Both the position numbers and the translations under genes were made by a program. A DNA stretch of 64,000 nucleotides from NCBI GenBank assembly GCA_946624065.1, contig CAMORT010000004.1, positions 1-64,000 on the forward strand. Reading direction: 5' to 3'. Shown here one piece after another: positions 30,039 to 38,800 of this stretch (position 1 is its first letter; every line of letters begins with the position of its first letter). Source of the stretch: F23-D06 sp002392325. GTDB taxonomy: Bacteria; Bacteroidota; Bacteroidia; Bacteroidales; WCHB1-69. Under the pieces are notes generated by a model. The model had not been told where the DNA came from, searched no databases, and saw only the letters and a list, made by a program, of their open reading frames with translations.

Positions 30039-30074
30039 AGTACAATACTTCCACCGAAGTGGAAGTGTTGTACT
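30039..30074 (-). promoter_or_regulatory. UUCG-capped hairpin in the rplL-rpoB intergenic region
   Basis: Two 16-nt arms (30039-30054 and 30059-30074) are complementary with one G-U pair and flank CGAA, so the mRNA (minus strand) forms a 16-bp stem closed by C(UUCG)G, an exceptionally stable tetraloop. Only a weak T-rich stretch follows. It is placed like the partial attenuator and RNase III site between rplL and rpoB of E. coli, and may set the ribosomal protein to polymerase ratio or serve as a processing site. Confidence 0.75.
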
Positions 30075-30096
30075 ATTGATGGGGGTTATGTTGAAA

Positions 30097-30477
30097 TTAG
30101 TTGAGTTCGACCTCAGCGCCAACTTCTTCGAGGGCTTTCTTCAAAGACTCAGCTTCGTCTTTGGAAACGCCTTCCTTAACGGCCTTGGGAGCACCGTCAA
30201 CGAGTTCCTTAGCCTCTTTCAGACCAAGGCTGGTGAGTTCCTTCACTAATTTAACAACTTGTAATTTCTGAGCACCAGCGGATTTCAGGATTACATTGAA
30301 TTCGGTTTTCTCTTCAGCGGCGGCTGCACCAGCGCCAGCTGCGGGACCTGCTGCTACTGCAACTGCGGCGGCTGCGGGCTCAATACCGTATTCTTCTTTC
30401 AAAATTTGAGCTAACTCGTTAACTTCTTTAACAGTCAAGTTCACTAATTGTTCTGCAAATGCTTTCAAATCTGCCAT
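30097..30477 (-). CDS. rplL: 50S ribosomal protein L7/L12
   Basis: Stalk protein that recruits translation factors to the ribosome. The 126 residues have the N-terminal dimerisation helices (LKAFAEQLVNLTVKEVNELAQIL), the Ala/Gly-rich hinge (~35-55), and the globular domain with KTEFNVILKSAGAQKLQVVK and the factor-binding segment LGLKEAKELVDGAPKAVKEG. The order rplJ-rplL is conserved. Confidence 0.98.
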   Translation of the reverse strand: MADLKAFAEQLVNLTVKEVNELAQILKEEYGIEPAAAAVAVAAGPAAGAGAAAAEEKTEFNVILKSAGAQKLQVVKLVKELTSLGLKEAKELVDGAPKAVKEGVSKDEAESLKKALEEVGAEVELN

Positions 30478-30533
30478 AATTTTATTTTTTTAAATGTTTT
30501 TACTAAATGAATTGTTTTTTAAAAATTTGATTT

Positions 30534-31052
30534 TTATTGTCTTTCGGATAATGTTTTAACAATACCGGCCAACTTGCCACCACCAGACTGGAGTGCGGAA
30601 ACCACATTCTTAGCAGGTGATTGCAACAAAGCGACGATATCGCCAATCAATTCTTCGCGAGACTTGATATTGCACAGAGCTTCCAACTGGTCGTCTCCGA
30701 TGTAAGCGGTTTCCTCAATGAAGGCAGCCTTGATCAGGGGTTTGTCATTCTTGGCACGAAATTCCTTGATCAGACGTGCGGGCACATTGCCCGTATTGCA
30801 CAACATGATGGAAGTGGCTCCGTTCAACACCGGATAGATTTCGGAATAGTCCGCTTCGGCCTGGTCCATGGCGCGTTTCAGAAGGGTGTTCTTCACCACT
30901 TTCAATTTCACGTCGCGCTTGAAACAGAGTCTGCGCAACTGGTTGACTGTACTAACCGTGAAACCGGAAATATCGGTTACATATACATGGGAATAGTTAG
31001 CCAAGTCCTGTGCTATTTCTTCTATAATTTGAGCTTTTTGTTCTTGTTTCAT
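30534..31052 (-). CDS. rplJ: 50S ribosomal protein L10
   Basis: A 172-residue stalk base protein that anchors L7/L12 dimers through its C-terminal helix. It shows KAQIIEEIAQDLANYSHVYV, the RNA-binding RRLCFKRDVKLKVVKNTLLKRA pattern, and the tail SALQSGGGKLAGIVKTLSERQ. Gap of 20 nt after rplA; no room for the long autoregulatory leader known from E. coli, so any L10 control would act elsewhere. Confidence 0.97.
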   Translation of the reverse strand: MKQEQKAQIIEEIAQDLANYSHVYVTDISGFTVSTVNQLRRLCFKRDVKLKVVKNTLLKRAMDQAEADYSEIYPVLNGATSIMLCNTGNVPARLIKEFRAKNDKPLIKAAFIEETAYIGDDQLEALCNIKSREELIGDIVALLQSPAKNVVSALQSGGGKLAGIVKTLSERQ

Positions 31053-31072
31053 ACTACTAACTAATCTTTAAA

Positions 31073-31768
31073 TTATAATGTAACGGATTTGGGATCCACC
31101 TGCACACCAGGACTCATGGTCGTGGAGAGGTAGATGCTCTTGATGTACGTACCTTTGGCGGATGTCGGTTTCAATTTGATGACAGTGCTGAGCATTTCGC
31201 GAGCGTTGTCGGTCAATTGGTCCACAGAAAAACGATTCTTTCCAATGGAAGTGTGGATGATACCGTATTTGTCCACCTTGAAGTCGATCTTACCGGCTTT
31301 CACTTCGGAGACGGCCTTGCCGACCTCCATCGTTACCGTACCGGACTTGGGGTTCGGCATCAAACCACGGGGACCCAATATTCTACCGAGAGCACCGATC
31401 TTCGGCATCACGCTCGGCATGGTGATGATAACGTCAACATCCGTCCAGCCTTGCTTGATCTTGTCAACGTATTCATCCAAACCAACATAATCAGCTCCCG
31501 CAGCCTTTGCCTCTTCTTCTTTGTCTGGAGTGCAGAGTACGAGCACGCGGATAACCTTGCCAGTTCCGTGAGGCAACGTCACAATACCGCGAACCATCTG
31601 ATTGGCCTTACGAGGGTCAACGCCCAAACGCACGTCAATGTCAAATGATGCGTCAAATTTGGTATATGTGAGGTCTTTCACCACCTGGATAGCTTCCGGT
31701 AAAGCGTAAACTTTACTCTTATCAAATTTAGCAAAAACTTCTTTGCGCTTTTTTGATATTTTAGCCAT
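31073..31768 (-). CDS. rplA: 50S ribosomal protein L1
   Basis: A 231-residue L1-stalk protein that binds 23S rRNA and, in many bacteria, its own mRNA. Family hallmarks are FDASFDIDVRLGVDPRKANQ, the GTGKVIRVLVLC segment, IGALGRILGPRGLMPNPKSGTV (the L1 signature), and the C-terminal GTYIKSIYLSTTMSPGVQVD. It lies 22 nt after rplK. Confidence 0.98.
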   Translation of the reverse strand: MAKISKKRKEVFAKFDKSKVYALPEAIQVVKDLTYTKFDASFDIDVRLGVDPRKANQMVRGIVTLPHGTGKVIRVLVLCTPDKEEEAKAAGADYVGLDEYVDKIKQGWTDVDVIITMPSVMPKIGALGRILGPRGLMPNPKSGTVTMEVGKAVSEVKAGKIDFKVDKYGIIHTSIGKNRFSVDQLTDNAREMLSTVIKLKPTSAKGTYIKSIYLSTTMSPGVQVDPKSVTL

Positions 31769-31790
31769 GTGATTTGTTTTTTACTTGTTA

Positions 31791-32240
31791 TTAATTTTTC
31801 TCAAAAGGATTCTGGCCACCTTTTACGGTAACGCCCAAACTGCGCGCTGTACCGGCCACCATAGACATAGCGGACTCAACCTCGAAACAGTTCAAGTCGT
31901 TCATCTTGGTCTCGGCAATGGTACGCACCTGATCCCATGTGATGGAACCCACTTTGGAGCGGTTAGGTTCACCGGAACCTTTTTGAAGTTTGGCTGCTTC
32001 CTTAATCTGTACAGCAACCGGAGGCGTCTTCGTGATGAAGTCAAAGGACTTGTCCTTGTAAACCGTAATCACAACAGGGATGATTTTGCCAGCCATTTCC
32101 TGCGTACGCGCATTGAACTGCTTGCAAAAGTCCATGATGTTCACACCCTTCGAACCCAAAGCGGGACCTACTGGGGGTGCTGGATTGGCGGCTCCTCCTT
32201 TAATTTGTAACTTAATTAATCCAGCTACTTCTTTTGCCAT
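31791..32240 (-). CDS. rplK: 50S ribosomal protein L11
   Basis: A 149-residue protein of the GTPase-associated centre. The Pro-rich N-domain (IKLQIKGGAANPAPPVGPAL, then GSKGVNIMDFCKQFNART) and the C-domain motif (VGSITWDQVRTIAETKMNDL) are typical. It stands between nusG and rplA as in most bacteria. Confidence 0.98.
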   Translation of the reverse strand: MAKEVAGLIKLQIKGGAANPAPPVGPALGSKGVNIMDFCKQFNARTQEMAGKIIPVVITVYKDKSFDFITKTPPVAVQIKEAAKLQKGSGEPNRSKVGSITWDQVRTIAETKMNDLNCFEVESAMSMVAGTARSLGVTVKGGQNPFEKN

Positions 32241-32279
32241 TTTTTTTAATTGATTTAATTGTTTGTAACTATAGCGGCG

Positions 32280-32834
32280 TTATATTTTTTCAACTTGCAT
32301 AAAACCCAACTCAAGCGGGGTCTTACGGCCGAAGATTTTCACCATAATCTTCAACTTCTTCTTCTCCGTGTCTATCTCCTCGATAAACCCGTTGAATGTG
32401 TTGAAAGGCCCGTCAATAACCTTAATCTCCTCCCCAACTGTGAACGGCTGGATGAATGAATCGTCTTGAGTCATCAACTCATCAACCTTGCCCAACAACC
32501 GGGAGACTTCCGCCGGACGCAACGGTGTGGGAATATCGCTCTTGTGCTTGCAACCGACAAAGCCCAACACACCAGGAATGTCCAAAATCATGCTGAAAAC
32601 CTCTTCCATCTTCGCCACCTCTATGAAGATGTAGCTCGGAAAATAGTTCTTCTCAGTCACGACCTTCTTTCCACTCTTGGTGATGTGGTGCACTTTTTCC
32701 GTCGGAATCAACACCTTCGACACGTAGTCCTTCAAATGGGAAAGCTCAACCTCGGTCTCGATGTTTTGCTTCACCTTCTTCTCAGTACCCGTGACCGCTT
32801 TAATCACATACCATTTACGTTCAACTTCTGCCAT
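32280..32834 (-). CDS. nusG: Transcription termination/antitermination factor NusG
   Basis: A 184-residue elongation factor that bridges RNA polymerase with Rho or the ribosome. The NGN domain is visible (KWYVIKAVTGTEKKVKQNIE, with FPSYIFIEVAKMEEVFSMIL and GVLGFVG), followed by a C-terminal KOW domain (FTVGEEIKVIDGPFNTFNGF). Length is normal for Bacteroidota. Directly after secE. Confidence 0.97.
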   Translation of the reverse strand: MAEVERKWYVIKAVTGTEKKVKQNIETEVELSHLKDYVSKVLIPTEKVHHITKSGKKVVTEKNYFPSYIFIEVAKMEEVFSMILDIPGVLGFVGCKHKSDIPTPLRPAEVSRLLGKVDELMTQDDSFIQPFTVGEEIKVIDGPFNTFNGFIEEIDTEKKKLKIMVKIFGRKTPLELGFMQVEKI

Positions 32835-32874
32835 GATTCGCTATTTAGGATATAACAACCACTGATAAAGAAAA

Positions 32875-33063
32875 CTACATAGCCGGGAACACCAAATCCA
32901 TTCCCAAGTTGAAGATAGCATCCATCAGAAACACGATTAACGCGATTACAAGGGAAGCAATAGACACTACCACAACACTATTTCCAAGTTCTTGCATGGT
33001 GGGCCAACTCGTCTTGTGAGCCAACTCATCATACACCTCTTTAAAATAATTAACTATTTTCAT
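32875..33063 (-). CDS. secE: Preprotein translocase subunit SecE
   Basis: A 62-residue single-span SecE of the minimal type: an amphipathic N-terminal helix with the conserved YFKEVYDELAHKTSWPTMQE, followed by one transmembrane helix (VVVVSIASLVIALIVFLMDA). It stabilises SecY in the translocon. It is the first gene of the ribosomal protein/RNA polymerase operon. Confidence 0.97.
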   Translation of the reverse strand: MKIVNYFKEVYDELAHKTSWPTMQELGNSVVVVSIASLVIALIVFLMDAIFNLGMDLVFPAM

Positions 33064-33249
33064 TTCCTTATATTTTTTCTGTTTATATTCGTATTTAGAA
33101 ACTTTTCTCTCTCTTTTTGCATTTGCCCTATCCCCACACTAACAACCCTATGTTAAAAAATACGGTAGATAATACATTGATAATCAGTTTTATATCAAGT
33201 CGTCATAAACATTCCATCCCTGCTATTCGCCGATTTTCTAACAAGTTGG

Positions 33250-33257
33250 CAAATATA
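33250..33257 (-). promoter_or_regulatory. Bacteroidetes -7 box (TATATTTG), candidate promoter of the secE-rpoC operon
   Basis: TAnnTTTG on the minus strand about 187 nt before secE, in the gap between trmB and secE. That 266-nt gap holds no tRNA gene; tRNA-Trp and tuf, often found here in other Bacteroidota, are absent. Confidence 0.45.
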
Positions 33258-33329
33258 GTATTTTTTTTATTACAACAGCTTGAATATCAAAAAAAAATAT
33301 TTTTTGGCATTATTTTTGTTCCCTTAACC

Positions 33330-33992
33330 TTAAACCTTCAACCGAAGATAGGAGATCGTCCTGCCCTCCGCCAACCACATTTTCTCGTAAAAGGTCTGAA
33401 CCTCAGTGAGTAACGGATTCGAAGACTGGGCATACACATCCTCCACATCCTCCAACACTCCCCACTGCTCAATCGGAGCGGTCTCTCGCACATATCCATA
33501 CAATTCCCGGCTGTCCGTCTTGAGGTTCAACACACCACCTCCCTCCGGCAACACCTCACGGTAAAAACCGACAAAGCGCGGCGACACCAAACGGCGACGC
33601 TCACTCTTGGGCTGCGGATCAGGGAACGTGACCCATATCTCACTAACCTCGCCCTTCGCAAAATAATACCCGATATTGTCGATGTTTATACGGAGAAAAG
33701 CCACATTCTTCATTTCCCCTTCAATCGCATCCTTGCACCCGCGCCACAACCGCGCACCTTTCCGGTCAATACCTATGAAATTGCGCTCCGGATAACGCTT
33801 CGCCAAGGCTATGGTATAGTCACCCTTCCCACAACCAAGCTCGACCGTGATGGGATTGCTGTTGTGAAAATATTCCTCACCCCAATGCCCCTTCAACGGG
33901 AACGGGATGTTCTGACGGTCATAACTGGTATGCTGGAAAAGATTCCCAAATGTCTCGTTTTCAGCAAATCTTCTAAGTTTGTGTTTAGCCAT
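33330..33992 (-). CDS. trmB: tRNA (guanine-N7-)-methyltransferase
   Basis: A 220-residue SAM-dependent enzyme making m7G46 in the variable loop of tRNA. It has the SAM motif VELGCGKGDYTIALAKRYPE, then NFIGIDRKGARLW, the catalytic strand EIWVTFPDPQPKSERRRLVS and the TDSRELYGY segment. The basic start MAKHKLRRFAENE is common in Bacteroidota TrmB. Its start codon overlaps the last base of the stop of the ABC exporter gene upstream, so the two are probably co-transcribed. Confidence 0.95.
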   Translation of the reverse strand: MAKHKLRRFAENETFGNLFQHTSYDRQNIPFPLKGHWGEEYFHNSNPITVELGCGKGDYTIALAKRYPERNFIGIDRKGARLWRGCKDAIEGEMKNVAFLRINIDNIGYYFAKGEVSEIWVTFPDPQPKSERRRLVSPRFVGFYREVLPEGGGVLNLKTDSRELYGYVRETAPIEQWGVLEDVEDVYAQSSNPLLTEVQTFYEKMWLAEGRTISYLRLKV

Positions 33993-35782
33993 TATTGCTG
34001 TATTTGAATTAGTTTGTAATAATATCCTTTTTTATTCATCAATTGCTCATGTTTTCCTTGCTCAACAATATTTCCTTTATCCAAAACCACAATGTTATCG
34101 GCATTCTGAACAGTTGACAAACGGTGCGCGATAACCAGGACGGTACGGTTCCGCATAATGTTCCTCAACGCAACCTGAACCGCCTGCTCGGACTCCGTGT
34201 CCATAGCCGATGTCGCCTCGTCCAGAATCAGGATTGGTGTGTTGCGCAAAACCGCACGGGCAATACTGATTCGCTGGCGCTGGCCACCCGACAACATCAT
34301 GCCCCTATCCCCTATCGAATAATTGAAACCATCGGGCAAGGTTTGTATGAAATCGTAGATGTTCGCAACCTTGGACGCCTCTATCACATCCTCCATACTC
34401 ACATTCTTCATGCCCATCACAATATTATTATATATGGAATCATGAAAAAGCACTATATCCTGCGAAACCAAAGAGAAAAGATTGCGATACTGGGCGATGG
34501 AAAATTGACGGATATCCGTGCCATCCAGCAGAACAGCTCCGCTAACAGGATCATAAAAACGCTCCAACAGGTCCGCAATAGTAGTCTTTCCAGCGCCAGA
34601 CTGCCCAATCAATGCTGTCGTTTCTCCTTTTTTTAGCGTAAAGGATATGCGCGAAAGGACCGGATTCCCATCATAGTCAAACGACAAATCCTTAAAATCA
34701 ATTTGCTTATTGAGCGCAGTGATAGGAACAGGATTTTCAGGTTCCAAAATCGTGTCTTCAACAGAAAGTATCTCATCCAAACGGTCTAAAGCCGACTGTC
34801 CGCGCTTGTAATTTGCTATAGCCGTGGATATGTTTTTTACAGGATTGATCAACTGGGAGAACAGCGCTATATAGGTGATGAACATTCCGGCAGATAGGGT
34901 CGAGGCAGGTGACAAAACCATAATTCCTCCAATAACCAGCACAATCATCACTACGGTAACGCCCAAAAACTCACTAAACGGAGACGCCAAATCTGTCTTG
35001 CGATAAATAATGGTCTGTTTATCGGAATATTGCTGATTTAAACGGTTAAATACCGATAGGGCGTTTCGCTGAGCATTAAAACCCTTAATAATGCGCAAGC
35101 CTGACAGCGTCTCCTCCACATGTGAGAGCAACGAACCCAATCGCTGCTTGGAAGTTTTCGCATCCTTACGCAAAGACTTGGAGATTCTCCCGATAATCAC
35201 AAAAGTAATAGGGAGCAGTAAAATGGAGTATAAGGAAAGACGGACACTGATACAAAACAGCACCACAATATAGAAGACCGAAGTTATGGGCTCCACCAAA
35301 AATGTCCTGATAGCACTGAGTATGGTAAACTCAATCTCATGGGTGTCATTAACCGCCCTGGAAACCACATCGCCACGCCGTTGGTGTGTAAAATAACCAA
35401 GTGGGAGGTGGAGAATCTTGTCATATAACTTATTGCGTAAAGAATAAATGAGATCACTACGCACAGAGGCCATCACCCATTGTGAAGCGTAAAAGAACAG
35501 ATTCTTGAACAGATACAAGACGATGGCAAGTGTGATCAGTCCGAATATGGAATGTCCGATAGTATCAAGCGATATGAAATGACTAAGGAAGGAAACGAAC
35601 AAGCCGGATATCGGATTCAATTTTCCAAGATGACCTTGAAAAAGCAACTGACAAAACGGTTCAATCATCATAAAGACTGAAACCGTTAGCAGCACAGATA
35701 AAATATTGAAAAAAAACACCAACAACAGGCGAAGACTATAGCGCCTTGCCAAGGAAAAAAGGAAGTTGGTGTTTTTTTTCAT
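33992..35782 (-). CDS. ABC exporter, MsbA-like half-transporter (permease-ATPase fusion)
   Basis: A 596-residue half-transporter with six predicted membrane helices (residues ~10-320) and a cytoplasmic nucleotide-binding domain. Walker A is GQSGAGKTT near residue 390; the signature LSGGQRQR, Walker B ILILDEATSA and the switch His (AHRLST) follow in order, so the ATPase looks complete. In this phylum such proteins are usually annotated as MsbA-type lipid A flippases or multidrug exporters, and the sequence does not decide between them. It lies only 68 nt after the giant gene, with that gene's terminator between, so it needs its own promoter, which I could not identify. Confidence 0.88.
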   Translation of the reverse strand: MKKNTNFLFSLARRYSLRLLLVFFFNILSVLLTVSVFMMIEPFCQLLFQGHLGKLNPISGLFVSFLSHFISLDTIGHSIFGLITLAIVLYLFKNLFFYASQWVMASVRSDLIYSLRNKLYDKILHLPLGYFTHQRRGDVVSRAVNDTHEIEFTILSAIRTFLVEPITSVFYIVVLFCISVRLSLYSILLLPITFVIIGRISKSLRKDAKTSKQRLGSLLSHVEETLSGLRIIKGFNAQRNALSVFNRLNQQYSDKQTIIYRKTDLASPFSEFLGVTVVMIVLVIGGIMVLSPASTLSAGMFITYIALFSQLINPVKNISTAIANYKRGQSALDRLDEILSVEDTILEPENPVPITALNKQIDFKDLSFDYDGNPVLSRISFTLKKGETTALIGQSGAGKTTIADLLERFYDPVSGAVLLDGTDIRQFSIAQYRNLFSLVSQDIVLFHDSIYNNIVMGMKNVSMEDVIEASKVANIYDFIQTLPDGFNYSIGDRGMMLSGGQRQRISIARAVLRNTPILILDEATSAMDTESEQAVQVALRNIMRNRTVLVIAHRLSTVQNADNIVVLDKGNIVEQGKHEQLMNKKGYYYKLIQIQQ

Positions 35783-35791
35783 GAATCAGTA

Positions 35792-35829
35792 ATAAAAAAG
35801 GGAGTTGTGAAGTAAGGCACAACTCCCTT
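35792..35829 (-). terminator. Rho-independent terminator of the giant surface protein gene
   Basis: AAGGGAGTTGTG (35798-35809) and CACAACTCCCTT (35818-35829) form a perfect 12-bp stem with an 8-nt loop; read on the minus strand six T follow. It lies 21 nt after the stop codon. Confidence 0.9.
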
Positions 35830-35850
35830 AAGTATGATAATAACTATTGA

Positions 35851-38800
35851 TTATTTAGTAATGACGAGTTTGCGTGAAATAACAGCATCGTCGCTTACAA
35901 TTTGCAGTACATACACACCAGGTGTGAACTCAGAGACATCGAAGTGCTCAACAACAGACTTGCTAGCAATATTGATGGACTTCTGAGCAACGGTCTTACC
36001 GGTGAGGGTCGTAATCTTAACGACTGCATTGCCACTCATACCTTCGATACGAACGTTAACCTTGTCGGTTGTCGGGTTCGGGTAGAGTTTCACAGTGGGT
36101 TCGTCAGAGATATTGAGAACCTCAGGAATTTCAGGAGCCTCAGTATTGTCATAAGCAGGACCATCATCAACATGGATGGTGAACACATCAGAAGTCAGGA
36201 GAGTAGCACCAACATAGTTGTGACCACCAATCTTTTGGGTTACACCACCATCTTTATAGTAGTAGTTGATTTCGGAACCATCAGTAGCATACAACTCATA
36301 ATGGATCTCATAATCACCAGTCTGCAGGAACTGAGCCATCGTGTTGGTGAAGAATCTGGAGGATACGAAGTGCAGATACAACCAGTCGAAGTCATAAGCG
36401 GCACCACTGAGGTTAGAATGCGGATAGTGGTTAACCATAGTGGTATAGAACGCGTAATCCGTACGAGTGGATGTACCGTCTCCACTGGTGAATTCAACAT
36501 ACTGGTTAGTATTCCAAGAATGGTCAACACCATTAATAGTAGTGGTAGGTGTAGTGAGGTACTGACTGATTTCGGAAGCCGGAATCAGAACACCGTCATG
36601 ATAGATGTAGAAGTTCACAAACACCTTGGTATCCATATCAGTGTAGCACTTGGTATCAACCGTCCACTTGTAAGCAGTGGTCGAGTTGTTGATAGAAGAA
36701 TTGATGTCGTGGGTTACAGTACCAGCCATATCGGTGAAGATGAAGGCAGGTTTGGAAGTAACCTTAACGGTAATCACATCGGAAGCGATGGTGTCAGGTG
36801 ACACATTGATTCTGTTTTGAGAAATACAACCATATTTATCCGTTTCAACAACATAGAATGTCATCACAGTGTCAACAATGCCGGCAGGCAAAGTAGCAGT
36901 AGCTGTAGTGGCGACAGTAGCATTGTCAGAACCGAACCACTCATAAGTGGAAGTAGAATTCTCATTAGCAACACTCAAAGTGAAGGTGTTAGCAGGATCG
37001 GCACAAACGGTGGTATCCTTCAGCATCTCGGGAACAGGAAGTTCACGGATAACAGCAGGCACGCTGTACTCAACGCTACCACAATCGTTGGAAACAACCA
37101 ACTTAACATCTTTACCATCGAAGGAAGCATGGTCGTATGCGGTGGTGAAGTCCATAGCAACGCCATCGATAGTCCAGGTCAAGGTAACCGCACCATCAGT
37201 ATTGGCAATAATGTCATAAGTGTTATCATCACCAACAGTCAGACCAGGATCCGTGAACGGAGTGCCTTCGCAAACGGTGAAGTTAGCAGTTGTGAACGGA
37301 GTAGAGTTAGCGAACTCAGGAGCCTTATCGAATGCGAGAGCAACAACATTGGAAGTGTCTCTGAAGCATTCAGTCACAACAACGCAAACAACTGAAGTAG
37401 GATCAGCAATAGCGGTGGTCGGTTCAATAGCAGTGTAGTTAGCACCTTCTTTCTTCAACCAGAGAGTATCAACTGCAACAGTAGCGTCTGTAGCCAAAGT
37501 AACAGTAGGCTCACCAATCAGGAAGTCGCTGAACGGGTTATTAGCACAAGTGTCGCGGAACATAGAAGGATCAATAACCACAGTGGCATGACCGGCAACC
37601 TTCAATTGGAAGGTATCAGAAGTAGTGGTACCGCAATTGTTGGTAGCTGAATAGTAAATGTAGTGGTCATGATCGGCAATTGTTGCTTTAGGAGCGGCTG
37701 TCCAAGCAGTGTAATAACCAAGCATAGCAGTGGATGTGCTGATTTCGTAACCTTGAGAGGTAATAGCTGAACCATTGTCAACAACAGTGTAGGTAGAAGA
37801 GATATCATCACCGTCGCAAACCACATCAGGTGCAGTAAGCGTTACAACAGGTTTTTCAGTAACCGTAATGGTAATAGTCTCGGTCTTGTCGTAAGCAGGA
37901 CAATCTGTTGAAACAGTGGAGACAGTACCTGTCAAGGAGTACGGGAATGTTTCAGTAGAAGGAATGCTAACCGTACCGGAAATAGTATTACCGGAAACAG
38001 TCAGACCAGCATTTGTAAGCTCAGTAGAGAGTGCAAGCGGTTTGTTAGTGGTCATAACAATATTCGCAATAGCGCTATTGTTACATACTGTCTGAGTAGC
38101 ATTAGCAGGAGCAGTGAGCTTAGCGGTGTCATTAACTGTAATAGTCACAACATTAGAGTAAACAGTACCACAAGCATTCTCAACCATGTAACGAAGGTCA
38201 GCTCCGTCATGAGCATGTGTCATTGGAGTTGTAGGATCGAAAGCGGAGAAAGCGGTTTCACCTGTTTTCTTAACTTCCCAACCTTGAGCGTGAATGTTGC
38301 TGTTACCATTATCGGTTATAGTCGGAGCGGTCAAAGCAAGGACTTCACCTTCGCAAACTGCAGCAGGAGCTGCGATTGCTGCAATAGTAGCGGGCTCGCT
38401 TACTACGAACGGGATAGTAATGCTCTTAGGAGCACCACAAAGATCAGTAGATGTTATGGTAACGGTGACATTCTCAGCAGCAACACCTGTAAGTGTTAAC
38501 GAAGCACCAGGAGCAACATGCTCATCACCAGATTTGGTGAAGGTAATTGCACCAGCAGGAGTTACAGTGTATGACAGCACGTTGGTCGGGTTCACTAAAA
38601 TATCAGTAATAGCAAATGTGGAGCCAACACATAATGTATCATCAGAAGAAATGGTATGAGCTACAAAAAGATCAGCAGTGTCATTAACGGTGAGTATTGC
38701 AGGATCAGACACAGTCTCACCACAGAAGTTCTCAACATAATAAGTAAGTTGAGCACCATTCATAGCGGTTGTCATATGAGTAACTGTAAGATCAACATCT

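Noticed and set aside
33064..33329. tRNA-Trp upstream of secE
   Set aside because: The gap was read for a cloverleaf with CCA anticodon; none was found.
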